Virus record (IMG/VR): IMGVR_UViG_3300025769_000216
Location: 1-45,899 of that record
DNA length: 45,899 nt
DNA from: a virus
Strand: one strand, 5' to 3'
The position numbers and the translations under genes are program-made. Under the pieces are notes generated by a model that saw only the letters and a program-made list of their open reading frames with translations, was not told the origin of the DNA and did not search any database. This document shows, one piece after another, positions 5,133 to 13,030 of this stretch; positions within the stretch are counted from its first letter, which is position 1; each line of letters begins with the position of its first letter.

Positions 5133-5591
5133 ATGATCAAAAATACAAATATTCAGCCGTTAAGAATATTATTTAAGGCTGATTTCCTTGACGCCAAAAC
5201 AGGCGCTTTTTTAGGCGCGGGCGTTAAGGTTAAGAGAGCTGAAAAGAGCTATCCCAAAAGCGCGGTTCAGTTATTCATTAAACACAGAAACGCGGACCGC
5301 GGGACAATTGCCAAAGCGTTGCGCGGTGTTCGTACTCGTGTTCCGCGGTTCGTGGTTCAAGATTTTCTTGACTTGTCCCGCCGTGATAAAAAGGACATTT
5401 TAACCCGCGTCCGTTATATTTCAAAATCGGGCGTTGAGCGAATTGTCAATTTTGATTTTGAAATTGGAAAAATTCGCCGTTTATTTTTCCGCGCTTTGAA
5501 TTCGCGCTTTATTTCAAAAGTTTATTTTGAAACTAAACTGGAATATATGAACCGTTGGCGCGATCACTCAAAAATTATCCTAGGACATTAA
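5133..5591 (+). CDS. Hypothetical basic protein, 152 aa
   Basis: It starts ATGATCAAA exactly like the gp88-like gene (both begin Met-Ile-Lys), without a ribosome site and directly after promoter copy 6. The product is strongly basic with many Arg/Lys clusters (IAKALRGVRTRVPRF, LSRRDKKDILTRVRY) and no cysteines or membrane segments; nucleic-acid binding is plausible from charge only. Codon use is rich in GCG and CGC, unlike the AT-rich genes on either side. A strong intrinsic terminator begins 8 bases after the stop, so it is a single-gene unit. Family not recognised. Confidence 0.65.
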   Translation: MIKNTNIQPLRILFKADFLDAKTGAFLGAGVKVKRAEKSYPKSAVQLFIKHRNADRGTIAKALRGVRTRVPRFVVQDFLDLSRRDKKDILTRVRYISKSGVERIVNFDFEIGKIRRLFFRALNSRFISKVYFETKLEYMNRWRDHSKIILGH

Positions 5592-5598
5592 TCCCAAG

Positions 5599-5628
5599 CC
5601 CCGCGCTTCACGGCGCGGGGTTTTTTTT
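5599..5628 (+). terminator. Strong intrinsic terminator
   Basis: CCCCGCGC (5599-5606), loop TTCACG, GCGCGGGG (5613-5620), then eight T. A textbook Rho-independent terminator closing the early-type block. Confidence 0.95.
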
Positions 5629-5685
5629 GTGCCTGACTTTCGGTGCGACGATATACCACACCCCCGCGACGTATTGCATCTTGAC

Positions 5686-5738
5686 ACTATATCTAGTATG
5701 CTTTAACCGTTATTTAATAACCTACTATATGTAGTATG
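5686..5738 (+). repeat. Pair of ACTATATSTAGTATG elements
   Basis: Copies at 5686-5700 and 5724-5738 match at 14 of 15 bases. Each has an inner inverted repeat (ACTA..TAGT). A partial copy ATCTAGTATG is at 5874-5883. Spacing is 38 bases start to start. Likely protein-binding sites. Confidence 0.6.
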
Positions 5739-5761
5739 TGATCCGTGGAACATGGTACTAT

Positions 5762-5841
5762 ATCTTGTGTCAATGTGACATATTGTCGCAGGCAAAGAAA
5801 GATGCATACCACATCTTGTGTCAATGTGACATAATGTCGCA
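5762..5841 (+). repeat. 29-base direct repeat, two copies
   Basis: Copies at 5762-5790 and 5813-5841 match at 28 of 29 bases, beginning ATCTTGTGTCAATGTGACAT and ending TGTCGCA. Each contains the inverted repeat TGTCA..TGACA. A third ATTGTCGCA is at 5922-5930. The start-to-start distance is 51 bases. Confidence 0.8.
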
Positions 5842-5975
5842 CCTAGGGTACCTTGGAGCACGGACAACGCAACATCTAGTATGTCCGAAACCCCCTACCC
5901 CCTAAATATGGGGTGTGGCAAATTGTCGCAGCCTAGCGGCGCATGTTTTAGATATACGATAGGTGCAAAATACTT

Positions 5976-7424
5976 ATGACGTACAAAACAGAACAAGAAC
6001 TACAAGAAGAGCTAATCAGACTCCAACTTGCCAAGCTGAATAAAGCCGAGAAAGAATTTATTCCGTTTGTCAAAACTGTATGGCCCGAGTTTGTCGAGGG
6101 ACCCCACCACATAAAAATCGCAAAGCAGTTTGAAAGGATTGCTACGGGCGAGATAAAAAGATTAATTGTAAACATGCCGCCTCGTCATACGAAATCAGAA
6201 TTTGCTTCGTATCTCTTTCCTGCATGGATGGTGGGCCGTAATCCAAAACTCAAAGTCATTCAAACCACGCACACCGGAGAACTCGCCGTGAGATTTGGTC
6301 GTAAGATGAAAAACCTCATTGACACCGAAGAGTATCGCACGGTCTTTCATGACGTGAGAATTAAATCAGATTCTAAAGCTGCCGGTCGTTGGGAAACGAA
6401 CCATGGTGGCGAATACTACGCTGCCGGTATCGGCGGTGCGATTACAGGTCGTGGTGCGGATCTTTTAATCATTGACGATCCTCACTCCGAACAAGATGCC
6501 TTATCCGAGACCGCCATGGACTCAGCGTATGAATGGTATACCTCCGGTCCTCGTCAGCGTTTACAACCCGGCGCGGCGATCGTTTGTGTCATGACCCGTT
6601 GGAACACGAAAGATTTAACAGGAAGATTGATCAGCGCCCAAGCACAAGATATCAAAGGTGATAAATGGGAAGTCATCGAGTTCCCTGCTATCTTACCCAA
6701 CAACAAACCTGTCTGGCCTCAGTATTGGAAGCTAGAAGAACTCGAAGCAGTCAAAGCCTCTTTGTCGATTGGTAAATGGAATGCACAGTGGCAACAAAAT
6801 CCAACCGCGGAAGAAGGCTCCATTATCAAACGCGAGTGGTGGAAAGTTTGGGAACACGAAGAGAAACCTGATTTGGTTCATATCATTCAAAGTTATGATA
6901 CCGCATTCAGTAAAAAAGAAACGGCTGACTTTTCCGCGATTACCACATGGGGTGTGTTCTACCCCCCTAATAAAGGCCCCCACTTAATTTTACTGGCTGC
7001 CCGAAAGGGACGTTGGGATTTTCCTGAATTAAAAAAAATTGCTTTAGATGAATATAAATACTGGGAACCTGAAACTATCATCATCGAACAAAAAGCATCA
7101 GGGCAACCCCTAACGGACGAATTGCGTACCCTAGGTATCCCTGTTGTCAAATATACCCCCAGTAGAGGAAATGATAAGATGGTGCGCGTCAACTCGGTGG
7201 CACCTATATTTGAATCCGGCAAAGTCTACGCCCCCAATAAAAAATGGGCGGAAGAAGTTATTGAAGAATGTGCGGCTTTCCCGTATGGTGATCATGACGA
7301 TCTTGTGGATAGTACCACTCAAGCAGTGATGCGATTCAGACAAGGTAACTTTGTGACTCTAGAGGATGATTATGATGATCCTCCTCGAGATGATGTTTTT
7401 GTTGATGAAAATCGATATTATTAA
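5976..7424 (+). CDS. terL: Terminase large subunit, 482 aa
   Basis: The ATP-driven DNA packaging motor and nuclease, docking on the portal during head filling. The ATPase half shows a Walker A variant MPPRHTKSE (residues 67-75), Walker B LLIIDDPH (163-170) and the coupling segment MTRWNTKDLTGRL (206-218). The nuclease half shows Asp308 in SYDTAF, Glu371 in IIIEQKASGQPL and the HDDLVDS motif (Asp441/Asp442). Length is normal and both active sites look intact. ATG 5976 has no strong ribosome site, but the N-terminus aligns sensibly. No small terminase gene is recognisable beside it. The repeat cluster immediately upstream may be its recognition region. Confidence 0.95.
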   Translation: MTYKTEQELQEELIRLQLAKLNKAEKEFIPFVKTVWPEFVEGPHHIKIAKQFERIATGEIKRLIVNMPPRHTKSEFASYLFPAWMVGRNPKLKVIQTTHTGELAVRFGRKMKNLIDTEEYRTVFHDVRIKSDSKAAGRWETNHGGEYYAAGIGGAITGRGADLLIIDDPHSEQDALSETAMDSAYEWYTSGPRQRLQPGAAIVCVMTRWNTKDLTGRLISAQAQDIKGDKWEVIEFPAILPNNKPVWPQYWKLEELEAVKASLSIGKWNAQWQQNPTAEEGSIIKREWWKVWEHEEKPDLVHIIQSYDTAFSKKETADFSAITTWGVFYPPNKGPHLILLAARKGRWDFPELKKIALDEYKYWEPETIIIEQKASGQPLTDELRTLGIPVVKYTPSRGNDKMVRVNSVAPIFESGKVYAPNKKWAEEVIEECAAFPYGDHDDLVDSTTQAVMRFRQGNFVTLEDDYDDPPRDDVFVDENRYY

Positions 7425-7439
7425 TGTTATAAAAATCTA

Positions 7440-8612
7440 ATGGCTGGTCAATTTAATAAAAAAGAACTGGAACTCTTAATGGGAGAAATAACTCGTTCCG
7501 AGCCCAATATAACTCCGGATCAATACAGAAACATTAAAGGCATGGAAGAAATGAAACCCGGAAGTTATCCTTTTCGATTTATGAAAGAAGCTCCCAGTGA
7601 AAATCAATTTATGAAATTATTAGAAGCCAGTATTAAAGATACAAAACCCGAAGGTGTGATGACTGCTGGCAATACAAGAATTATAGAATTAAATAGTTTG
7701 ATCGATCCGGATATGGATCCCGGTGATTTAAGAACTATTTATGATGACATGATGAGAGAGTCGGGAGGTAATTACCCCGGTGTTGATTTTGATACTTTCT
7801 TAAAGTCGATTGGAACACGAACCGCGTCCAATGATGAAGCTGTTCGTCAATTAGAAAATTTATTTGAGATGTTCAAAGAACAAGGAATGTCTGATGAAGA
7901 AGCAGCCAAAGCGGCAAGAGAGAGAATGGAAAACGCTCCTGTTAGAAAAGCAGCCGATGGTGGAATCATGTATCTTGCTCCGGGAGGCCCGGTCACTAAA
8001 GGAGGATCCACGTTAGCTCCTTCAACCTATGGATCAAAACCATTTGAAGATTATTTAAAGGATCTTGGTTTTACTAAAGTAGATGAGAAGACAGGAAAAG
8101 TTAGAGGTTCTAAAGGAGCGTGGAACAAGTTCCTTGCAGGGAAAGGAATTAAAATAAATTCAACGCAAGCGACAAATTTATTAAACACTATGTTAAAAGA
8201 TGCAGGCAAGCGTCCTTACATTTCTGTAGATATGTCTCAAAAAGGTTTAGGTCAAGGATTAATTGATGAGATCACAGGAACTGAAGCAGGTAAACCCAAT
8301 GTTCGTGACATTCGACAATCAACAGCTAATAAAATTGAAGAGATTCGATTAGACGCTAATGATAAATTTGGTAGAAACCCAACCAAGAAAAAATATCAAT
8401 TCATCAAAGATCAAATTATAAAGTTCTTTCCTAAAGTTGCCGGGACCACGGCCCTTGCTCAGTTTATTGCAGGTAAAGCTTTGGGATTTGCCGGAGCATT
8501 CATGCCATCTGAGGCGGATGCTGCAACATTATACGACGATGAAGGAAACATGAAAGAGGGGATTATGTCACAAATTGAAGAACAAAATAAAATGAAAGTG
8601 ATTACAGAATAA
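7440..8612 (+). CDS. Hypothetical protein between terminase and portal, 390 aa
   Basis: It starts 15 bases after terL, and its stop shares one base with the portal ATG (TAATG). The product has a charged helical N-terminal half, a UBA-like stretch (FKEQGMSDEEAAKAARERM), then the motif ADGGIMYLAPGGPV near residues 175-190 that also appears in other proteins of this phage. It ends with a hydrophobic segment about 345-365 (GTTALAQFIAGKALGFAGAF). I do not recognise the family. The place between terL and portal suggests a virion or packaging accessory role. Confidence 0.7.
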   Translation: MAGQFNKKELELLMGEITRSEPNITPDQYRNIKGMEEMKPGSYPFRFMKEAPSENQFMKLLEASIKDTKPEGVMTAGNTRIIELNSLIDPDMDPGDLRTIYDDMMRESGGNYPGVDFDTFLKSIGTRTASNDEAVRQLENLFEMFKEQGMSDEEAAKAARERMENAPVRKAADGGIMYLAPGGPVTKGGSTLAPSTYGSKPFEDYLKDLGFTKVDEKTGKVRGSKGAWNKFLAGKGIKINSTQATNLLNTMLKDAGKRPYISVDMSQKGLGQGLIDEITGTEAGKPNVRDIRQSTANKIEEIRLDANDKFGRNPTKKKYQFIKDQIIKFFPKVAGTTALAQFIAGKALGFAGAFMPSEADAATLYDDEGNMKEGIMSQIEEQNKMKVITE

Positions 8613-11023
8613 TGGCAATCGATAAAAGAATTACAGGCGAAGCAGGCGAACTCGAGATCGAAGAGAAGGATATCACCGAGGTCCTTGGTCCAAGCACCAT
8701 GGATCAAGAATCAAACATTGTCGAAATGATGGAAGACGGTTCAGCGATCATCAACCCGGAAGAAGAAGCACCCGAAGTAGAATTCTATGACAACCTCGCG
8801 GAAGCCGTTGATGAGTCCGAACTCCAACGGATATCCAACAAGTTACTCGGCGATTATGAAAACGCCAAAGACTCTCGTAAAGATTGGGAAGATGGTTATG
8901 TTAAAGGATTAGATCTTTTAGGATTTAAATACAGCGAACGTTCACAACCGTTCCAAGGCGCAAGTGGCGTGACGCATCCTTTACTCGCCGAATCCGTCAC
9001 ACAGTTTCAAGCACACGCTTACAAAGAAATGCTACCCGCGGGTGGTCCGGTTCATACACAAGTCGTCGGTGATCAAACACCCGATGTAATGGCGCAAGCC
9101 GAACGTGTCAAAGATTTCATGAACTATGAAATCACCCACACTATGGAAGAGTATGATCAAGAAATGGATCAGATGCTTTTCTATTTACCGCTCGCCGGTT
9201 CCACCTTTAAAAAAGTTTACTATGATGCTTCTCTGGGAAGAGCGGTATCGCGTTTCGTGCCCGCTGAAGATTTAGTTATTCCGTATGAGACCACCGATTT
9301 AGAGACAGCGGAAATGATCGGACAACGTGTTCGGGTGACGGCCAATGATTTGCGCAAGAAACAAGTCATGGGCTTTTACAGAGATATCTCGTTAAAAGCC
9401 GGACAAGAAGAACAAAATCAAATTCAACAAAAATACGATGATTTAGAAGGTACTCATCCTGAAGAAAACGATGATGATATTTTCAATCTCATCGAGTTCC
9501 ATGTCATTTGTGATATCAAAGGCTTTGAAGACAAAGGCATGGATGGTGAGCCCACCGGCATTATGTTGCCTTACATTATTACGATTGATGAGAACTCATC
9601 AGAAGTTTTATCAATTCGAAGAAACTACAAAGAAAATGATCCGTTAAAAAGAAAAGTAGAATACTTTGTTCACTACAAATTCTTACCGGGTCTGGGATTC
9701 TATGGCTTTGGATTGATTCACATGATTGGCGGTCTATCTAGAACTGCCACGGCAGCCCTAAGACAATTACTAGATGCTGGTACTCTTTCGAACTTGCCTG
9801 CCGGCTTTAAGGCAAGAGGGCTACGGATTCGTGATGATGACTCTCCTTTAAAACCCGGCGAGTTTAGAGATGTGGATGCACCGGGCGGAAGTCTAAGAGA
9901 AGGTTTACTTCCACTACCTTATAAAGGTCCTGATCAAGTCTTAATGCAGTTACTGGGTTTTTGTGTGGAAGCCGGAACACGATTTGCAGCCATTGCCGAT
10001 CAGAAGTTAGGCGAAGGTTCTCAAGCCAATCCTGTCGGTACCACCATGGCGATCATGGAGCGTGGTGCGCGGGTCATGTCGGCTATACACAAAAGATTAC
10101 ATCACGCACAACGTAAAGAGTTTAAAATCCTAGCGCGCGTCTTCGCCGAATACTTACCACCGGAATATCCATACAATGTAGCCGGCGGTAATCGTATGAT
10201 TAAGATGCAGGACTTTGATGACAGAGTCGATGTCATTCCTGTATCCGATCCGAACATCTTCTCCATGGCACAACGTATTACGTTGGCCCAAACCGAATTA
10301 CAATTAGCTCAATCGAATCCTCAAATTCATAATTTGTATGAAGCATACAGAAGAATGTATGAAGCATTAGGCGTTCAGAATATTGAATTGATTCTACCCC
10401 CACCCCAACAGCCCACCCCTAAAGATCCGGGTATGGAAAATGCGGCAAGCTTGACCGGACAACCAATGCAGGTATTCCCGGGGCAAGATCATCAAGCCCA
10501 TATTGATGCGCACCGAGCGTTTATGAGTTCATTCTTAGTTAAAAATAACTTACCGGTATTGACTGCATTACAAGCACACGTGTCAGAACACATCGCACTA
10601 CTTGCAAGAGAACAAGTCGAAGCGAAAAATGCTCCTATCATTCAAGAACAGGCACAACAATTCGGCGGTCAATTACCTCCAGAGCTTCTTCAACAGTTCC
10701 AAGCACAAAACGAAAAAGAAATTGCACAAGTTATTGCTCAAATGACCAACGATGCAGTAGCGGAAGAGCAAGAATATTTAGAAAAAACAGGTGAAAGTGA
10801 TCCGTTAATCGATTTAAAACAACAAGATTTACTGTTAAAGCTGAACGAACAGCAAATGAGACAAAAAGAACAAGAAGAAAAGTTTGAAATTGATCGTGAA
10901 AGAATCAAATCTCAAGAAGAACAGACCGATAAACGAGTTCAAACACAGCAAGACATTGCAAATCTAAGAGCACAGACTACAATGGCGAAAGCAATGAGAG
11001 GAAATCGTGGCCCAACTACCTAA
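8612..11023 (+). CDS. Portal protein, P22 gp1-like, 803 aa
   Basis: A large portal of the P22/podovirus type forming the dodecameric DNA gate at one capsid vertex. Support comes from length (about 700-800 residues is typical), position after terL, and the early block DYENAKDSRKDWEDGYVKGL with FQGASGVTHPLLAES, followed by long Gln/Glu-rich C-terminal helices (from about residue 690) like the barrel of long portals. The first 60 residues are acidic and probably flexible. It overlaps the previous gene by one base and the next by 17. There is no sign of damage. Confidence 0.9.
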   Translation: MAIDKRITGEAGELEIEEKDITEVLGPSTMDQESNIVEMMEDGSAIINPEEEAPEVEFYDNLAEAVDESELQRISNKLLGDYENAKDSRKDWEDGYVKGLDLLGFKYSERSQPFQGASGVTHPLLAESVTQFQAHAYKEMLPAGGPVHTQVVGDQTPDVMAQAERVKDFMNYEITHTMEEYDQEMDQMLFYLPLAGSTFKKVYYDASLGRAVSRFVPAEDLVIPYETTDLETAEMIGQRVRVTANDLRKKQVMGFYRDISLKAGQEEQNQIQQKYDDLEGTHPEENDDDIFNLIEFHVICDIKGFEDKGMDGEPTGIMLPYIITIDENSSEVLSIRRNYKENDPLKRKVEYFVHYKFLPGLGFYGFGLIHMIGGLSRTATAALRQLLDAGTLSNLPAGFKARGLRIRDDDSPLKPGEFRDVDAPGGSLREGLLPLPYKGPDQVLMQLLGFCVEAGTRFAAIADQKLGEGSQANPVGTTMAIMERGARVMSAIHKRLHHAQRKEFKILARVFAEYLPPEYPYNVAGGNRMIKMQDFDDRVDVIPVSDPNIFSMAQRITLAQTELQLAQSNPQIHNLYEAYRRMYEALGVQNIELILPPPQQPTPKDPGMENAASLTGQPMQVFPGQDHQAHIDAHRAFMSSFLVKNNLPVLTALQAHVSEHIALLAREQVEAKNAPIIQEQAQQFGGQLPPELLQQFQAQNEKEIAQVIAQMTNDAVAEEQEYLEKTGESDPLIDLKQQDLLLKLNEQQMRQKEQEEKFEIDRERIKSQEEQTDKRVQTQQDIANLRAQTTMAKAMRGNRGPTT

Positions 11024-11219
11024 AAATCTTACCGCTGAGCAAAGAAAAGCGATTATGAAGTTGTTAGCCAAGAAAAAAGGCGTCGACACAAATGAAATTC
11101 GTTCCGAAATAGCTCAAGTATTGAAAGGTGGCGCTAGGGTTCCTACTTATGCAAGCAAAGGTGGTTACATCAAGAAGAAAAAGAAAGGTGCGACAAAAAA
11201 TGCCACTAAAAAAAGGTAG
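11007..11219 (+). CDS. Small basic protein, 70 aa, GTG start
   Basis: GTG at 11007, preceded by GAGAGGA, overlaps the portal end by 17 bases. The product is Lys-rich with a helical N-terminus ([18 protein letters not shown]) and the motif [14 protein letters not shown] before a poly-basic tail. The GG-plus-hydrophobic motif recurs in several unrelated proteins in this window. Function unknown; charge suggests binding to DNA or to the acidic portal and scaffold. Confidence 0.6.
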   Translation: MAQLPKNLTAEQRKAIMKLLAKKKGVDTNEIRSEIAQVLKGGARVPTYASKGGYIKKKKKGATKNATKKR

Positions 11220-11364
11220 TAGTCAGAAGACAATTAGTGCTAATATAAGAAAATTAAAAAAGGAGGGTCGCCCTCAAAAGCAAGCTATCGCAATTGCGTT
11301 GAGTGAGGCAGGTAAAAGCAATGTCAAAAAACGAAAAAAATCCAAAAAACGAAAGACTGCCTGA
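11200..11364 (+). CDS. Small basic protein, 54 aa ([12 protein letters not shown] type)
   Basis: I choose ATG 11200 because the protein then begins [20 protein letters not shown], a beginning I associate with conserved marine-phage proteins (loosely DUF6496-like, containing [14 protein letters not shown]). A longer in-frame start at 11128 would overlap the previous gene needlessly. The C-terminus is nearly all Lys/Arg. It overlaps both neighbours. Function unknown. Confidence 0.7.
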   Translation: MPLKKGSSQKTISANIRKLKKEGRPQKQAIAIALSEAGKSNVKKRKKSKKRKTA

Positions 11365-11590
11365 AATCGACGAATCAACCATTGAAATGGTTGTCGGCGA
11401 TGTTGAAAAAATAGTTTCCTTGATGATTATGCAGGGTTATGACGGCATTACAATCTCTAGTGCCTTATTAGGTGTTGGAAAGCGTGTAATGACTGCATCT
11501 TTAGGTGCTATAGACACAAAAAAAGCTATCGAAAGGCTTGCAAAATTTCCAGATTATAGCTTGATTAATGGAAATTATACAATACACTAA
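11321..11590 (+). CDS. Hypothetical protein, 89 aa
   Basis: Start ATG 11321 ([19 protein letters not shown]) is preferred over the in-frame ATG at 11303 because the latter extends deeper into the upstream gene without a better ribosome site. The product has an amphipathic helix and a hydrophobic middle ([23 protein letters not shown]) and looks soluble. It overlaps the previous gene by 44 bases. Family not recognised. Confidence 0.6.
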   Translation: MSKNEKNPKNERLPEIDESTIEMVVGDVEKIVSLMIMQGYDGITISSALLGVGKRVMTASLGAIDTKKAIERLAKFPDYSLINGNYTIH

Positions 11591-11595
11591 CCCCC

Positions 11596-11754
11596 ATGAA
11601 AAATAATAAGTCAATGGACACAAAATCTCAATATGAGATGACAGGTGACGGCAAGGTGCCTTTCAAGACTGCACCAACTGATCCCTCGAAGTCTAAAACT
11701 CAAGGTCAGAAAGCAATTCAAGTTAAAAAGAAACCATTCAAAGGAGTATTCTAA
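11596..11754 (+). CDS. Hypothetical small protein, 52 aa
   Basis: ATG 11596 to TAA 11752-11754. The product is hydrophilic and low in complexity, rich in Lys, Thr and Gln (MKNNKSMDTKSQYEMTGDGK...), ending KKKPFKGVF. The TAATG overlap with the following membrane peptide indicates coupled translation. No family recognised. It may be a disordered virion or assembly accessory protein. Confidence 0.55.
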   Translation: MKNNKSMDTKSQYEMTGDGKVPFKTAPTDPSKSKTQGQKAIQVKKKPFKGVF

Positions 11755-11852
11755 TGAAAGCATGGATTAAGGATCTTTGGGACAAACACCCAAAGAAAAA
11801 ATGGCTTGTAATCGGTATAGCTATCGGTTGGGCCTTAGCTCAAATCATCTAA
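11754..11852 (+). CDS. Small single-span membrane protein, 32 aa
   Basis: MKAWIKDLWDKHPKKKW precedes a hydrophobic helix (LVIGIAIGWALAQII), giving a basic, cytoplasmic N-terminus and one membrane span. It lies directly before the holin gene and is coupled to the preceding gene by TAATG. A lysis-accessory role (small holin-like or antiholin-like) is an inference from location and topology. Confidence 0.6.
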   Translation: MKAWIKDLWDKHPKKKWLVIGIAIGWALAQII

Positions 11853-11855
11853 TAA

Positions 11856-12269
11856 ATGTTATCTAAAATTTTAGGCGGATCTTTAGTGGATACTGTCGGT
11901 AAAGTTATCGACAGTGTTCACACATCCGAAGAGGAAAAAGGTCAGATTAAAATTAAACTTCAAGAATTAGAGAACGAAATTAATTCCAAACAAATGGATA
12001 TTAACTTAGCGGACGCTCAGTCTACTGCCACAGGTATTGGTGGTATTATGCAACGATCTTGGAGACCATTAATAGGCATGAGTTGTGCTCTTGCCATCTT
12101 TTGGGAATATGTTGCTAAACAATTTATTATGTTTCTTCTTGCTGCTTTTAGCATAGAACATGATCCTCTCCCCGCATTAGATATGGGTGTTTTAATGCCT
12201 TTAGTCATGGCTCTTTTAGGTATGGCAGGTATAAGATCATTTGAAAAAGTTAAGAAAATTACAAAATGA
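11856..12269 (+). CDS. 3-TM holin of the GTA type, 137 aa
   Basis: Holins accumulate in the inner membrane and open it at lysis time. This protein has an N-terminal amphipathic/coiled-coil part (VGKVIDSVHTSEEEKGQIKIKLQELENEI), then the family block SWRPLIGMSCALAIFWEY, a second hydrophobic span (FIMFLLAAF) and the end block LPALDMGVLMPLVMALLGMAGIRSFEKVK, matching the GTA_holin_3TM pattern I know from alphaproteobacterial gene transfer agents and marine phages. Start ATG 11856 lies 4 bases after the previous gene. The stop overlaps the next ATG (ATGA). Confidence 0.85.
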   Translation: MLSKILGGSLVDTVGKVIDSVHTSEEEKGQIKIKLQELENEINSKQMDINLADAQSTATGIGGIMQRSWRPLIGMSCALAIFWEYVAKQFIMFLLAAFSIEHDPLPALDMGVLMPLVMALLGMAGIRSFEKVKKITK

Positions 12270-12361
12270 AGTGCACAAAATGTGGATGTATGTGTCATTG
12301 CGAACAAACATGCATGTGTGAATGCGCTATATGTGAACATGAAGAAGCAAGTAGCAAATAG
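12266..12361 (+). CDS. Tiny cysteine-rich protein, 31 aa, metallothionein-like composition
   Basis: ATG 12266 overlaps the holin stop as ATGA. The 31-residue product has nine cysteines (3, 6, 8, 10, 12, 16, 18, 20, 23), mostly in C-x-C spacing, plus His11 and His25. That is the composition of metallothioneins or small metal clusters. It overlaps the next gene by 23 bases. A chance frame would not be expected to give regular C-x-C spacing, but codon periodicity (TGT GGA TGT ATG TGT) could make it low-complexity. Function unproven. Confidence 0.5.
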   Translation: MKCTKCGCMCHCEQTCMCECAICEHEEASSK

Positions 12362-12476
12362 CACTATTGATCATGTTGTCAAAAAGACTACAATGGGAGA
12401 CGGTAGAATCAGTTGGTCTACTATGAATAAACATAAACGACGTAACTTTAAAAAATATAGGGGTCAGGGAAGATAA
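12339..12476 (+). CDS. Small basic protein, 45 aa (KYRGQG type)
   Basis: Start ATG 12339 is preferred to an upstream in-frame ATG at 12282, which lies fully inside the cysteine-rich gene. The C-terminal block WSTMNKHKRRNFKKYRGQGR resembles a conserved short marine-phage protein ending in KKYRGQG. The stop shares one base with the next ATG (TAATG). Function unknown. Confidence 0.6.
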   Translation: MKKQVANSTIDHVVKKTTMGDGRISWSTMNKHKRRNFKKYRGQGR

Positions 12477-12739
12477 TGGCAAAACTTTGTGCAAAAGGTA
12501 AAGCCGCAGCGAAGCGTAAGTTTGATGTATATCCTTCTGCTTATGCTAATATGTATGCGTCTGCTGTTTGTTCAGGCAAAGTAAAACCCGGCGGTAAAAA
12601 GAAGCCGAAGAAAATGTTTAAAGGTGGAGATGTTAATACTCAATCTCAAATGAGAAAAGATTCTAAAAATCCCAAGAATGTTGCTAGAGGATGTGGTGGT
12701 GTTATGACTAACAGAAGAAAAGTAACATCGTATGCATAA
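12476..12739 (+). CDS. Small basic protein, 87 aa (CAKGKAAAKRKFDVYPSAYAN type)
   Basis: The N-terminus MAKLCAKGKAAAKRKFDVYP with SAYANMYASAVCSGKVKPGG is a block I associate with conserved proteins of marine viruses. Function is not established. The middle has KKMFKGGDVN, another instance of the GG motif. Two cysteines occur near the N-terminal block and one in GCGG near the C-terminus. TAATG junctions on both sides show tight coupling. Confidence 0.75.
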   Translation: MAKLCAKGKAAAKRKFDVYPSAYANMYASAVCSGKVKPGGKKKPKKMFKGGDVNTQSQMRKDSKNPKNVARGCGGVMTNRRKVTSYA

Positions 12740-12999
12740 TGGCAAAGGGTGGATTAAGAAAATGGGTAGAAGAAAAATGGGTGGACATAGGAGCACCTAA
12801 GAAAGACGGGAGGTATCAGCCATGTGGAAGAAAATCAGCGAAGGGTTCAAAGAGGAAATATCCCAAATGCGTTCCCTTAGCCAAAGCAACATCTATGAGC
12901 AAATCTCAGAAAGCGTCCGCCGTGCGAAGGAAGCGTGCCGCTGGAAATACTGGTCCAAAGCCAAAAATGGTTTCAACCTACGCAAAAAAGAAAAAATAG
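12739..12999 (+). CDS. Small basic protein, 86 aa (DUF5872-like)
   Basis: The sequence LRKWVEEKWVDIGAPKKDGRYQPCGR, SKRKYPKCVPLAKA and SQKASAVRRKRAAGNTGPKP follows a conserved small viral family that I recall as DUF5872-like. The role is unknown; conserved Cys and Trp residues suggest a compact fold and high positive charge suggests nucleic-acid contact. It begins at the TAATG overlap with the preceding gene. A second open frame (12822-13034) overlaps its 3' two thirds. Confidence 0.75.
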   Translation: MAKGGLRKWVEEKWVDIGAPKKDGRYQPCGRKSAKGSKRKYPKCVPLAKATSMSKSQKASAVRRKRAAGNTGPKPKMVSTYAKKKK

Positions 13000-13030
13000 A
13001 CGAACACGAAAAACATTGGGGAATAGGATC

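Larger units (their letters stand above)
5629..5975 (+). other. Non-coding repeat cluster before terminase (candidate packaging, origin or control region)
   Basis: About 350 bases without a gene. It contains a 29-base direct repeat in two copies, two near-identical 15-base ACTATATSTAGTATG elements plus a 10-base partial copy at 5874-5883, and a third TTGTCGCA at 5923-5930. TTGACA occurs at 5681-5686 without a good -10 at 17 bases. Position directly before terL and the iteron-like layout fit a pac/cos site, replication origin or late-gene control region; the sequence does not decide among these. Confidence 0.55.

Noticed and set aside
6732-7343. Antisense and alternate-frame ORFs within terL
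   Set aside because: They lie wholly inside a well-conserved gene with intact catalytic motifs and have no start signals.
12935-13030. N-terminal extension of the lysozyme
   Set aside because: It overlaps the preceding gene, is basic and unlike a signal sequence, and the ATG at 13031 has its own ribosome site and the family-typical start.
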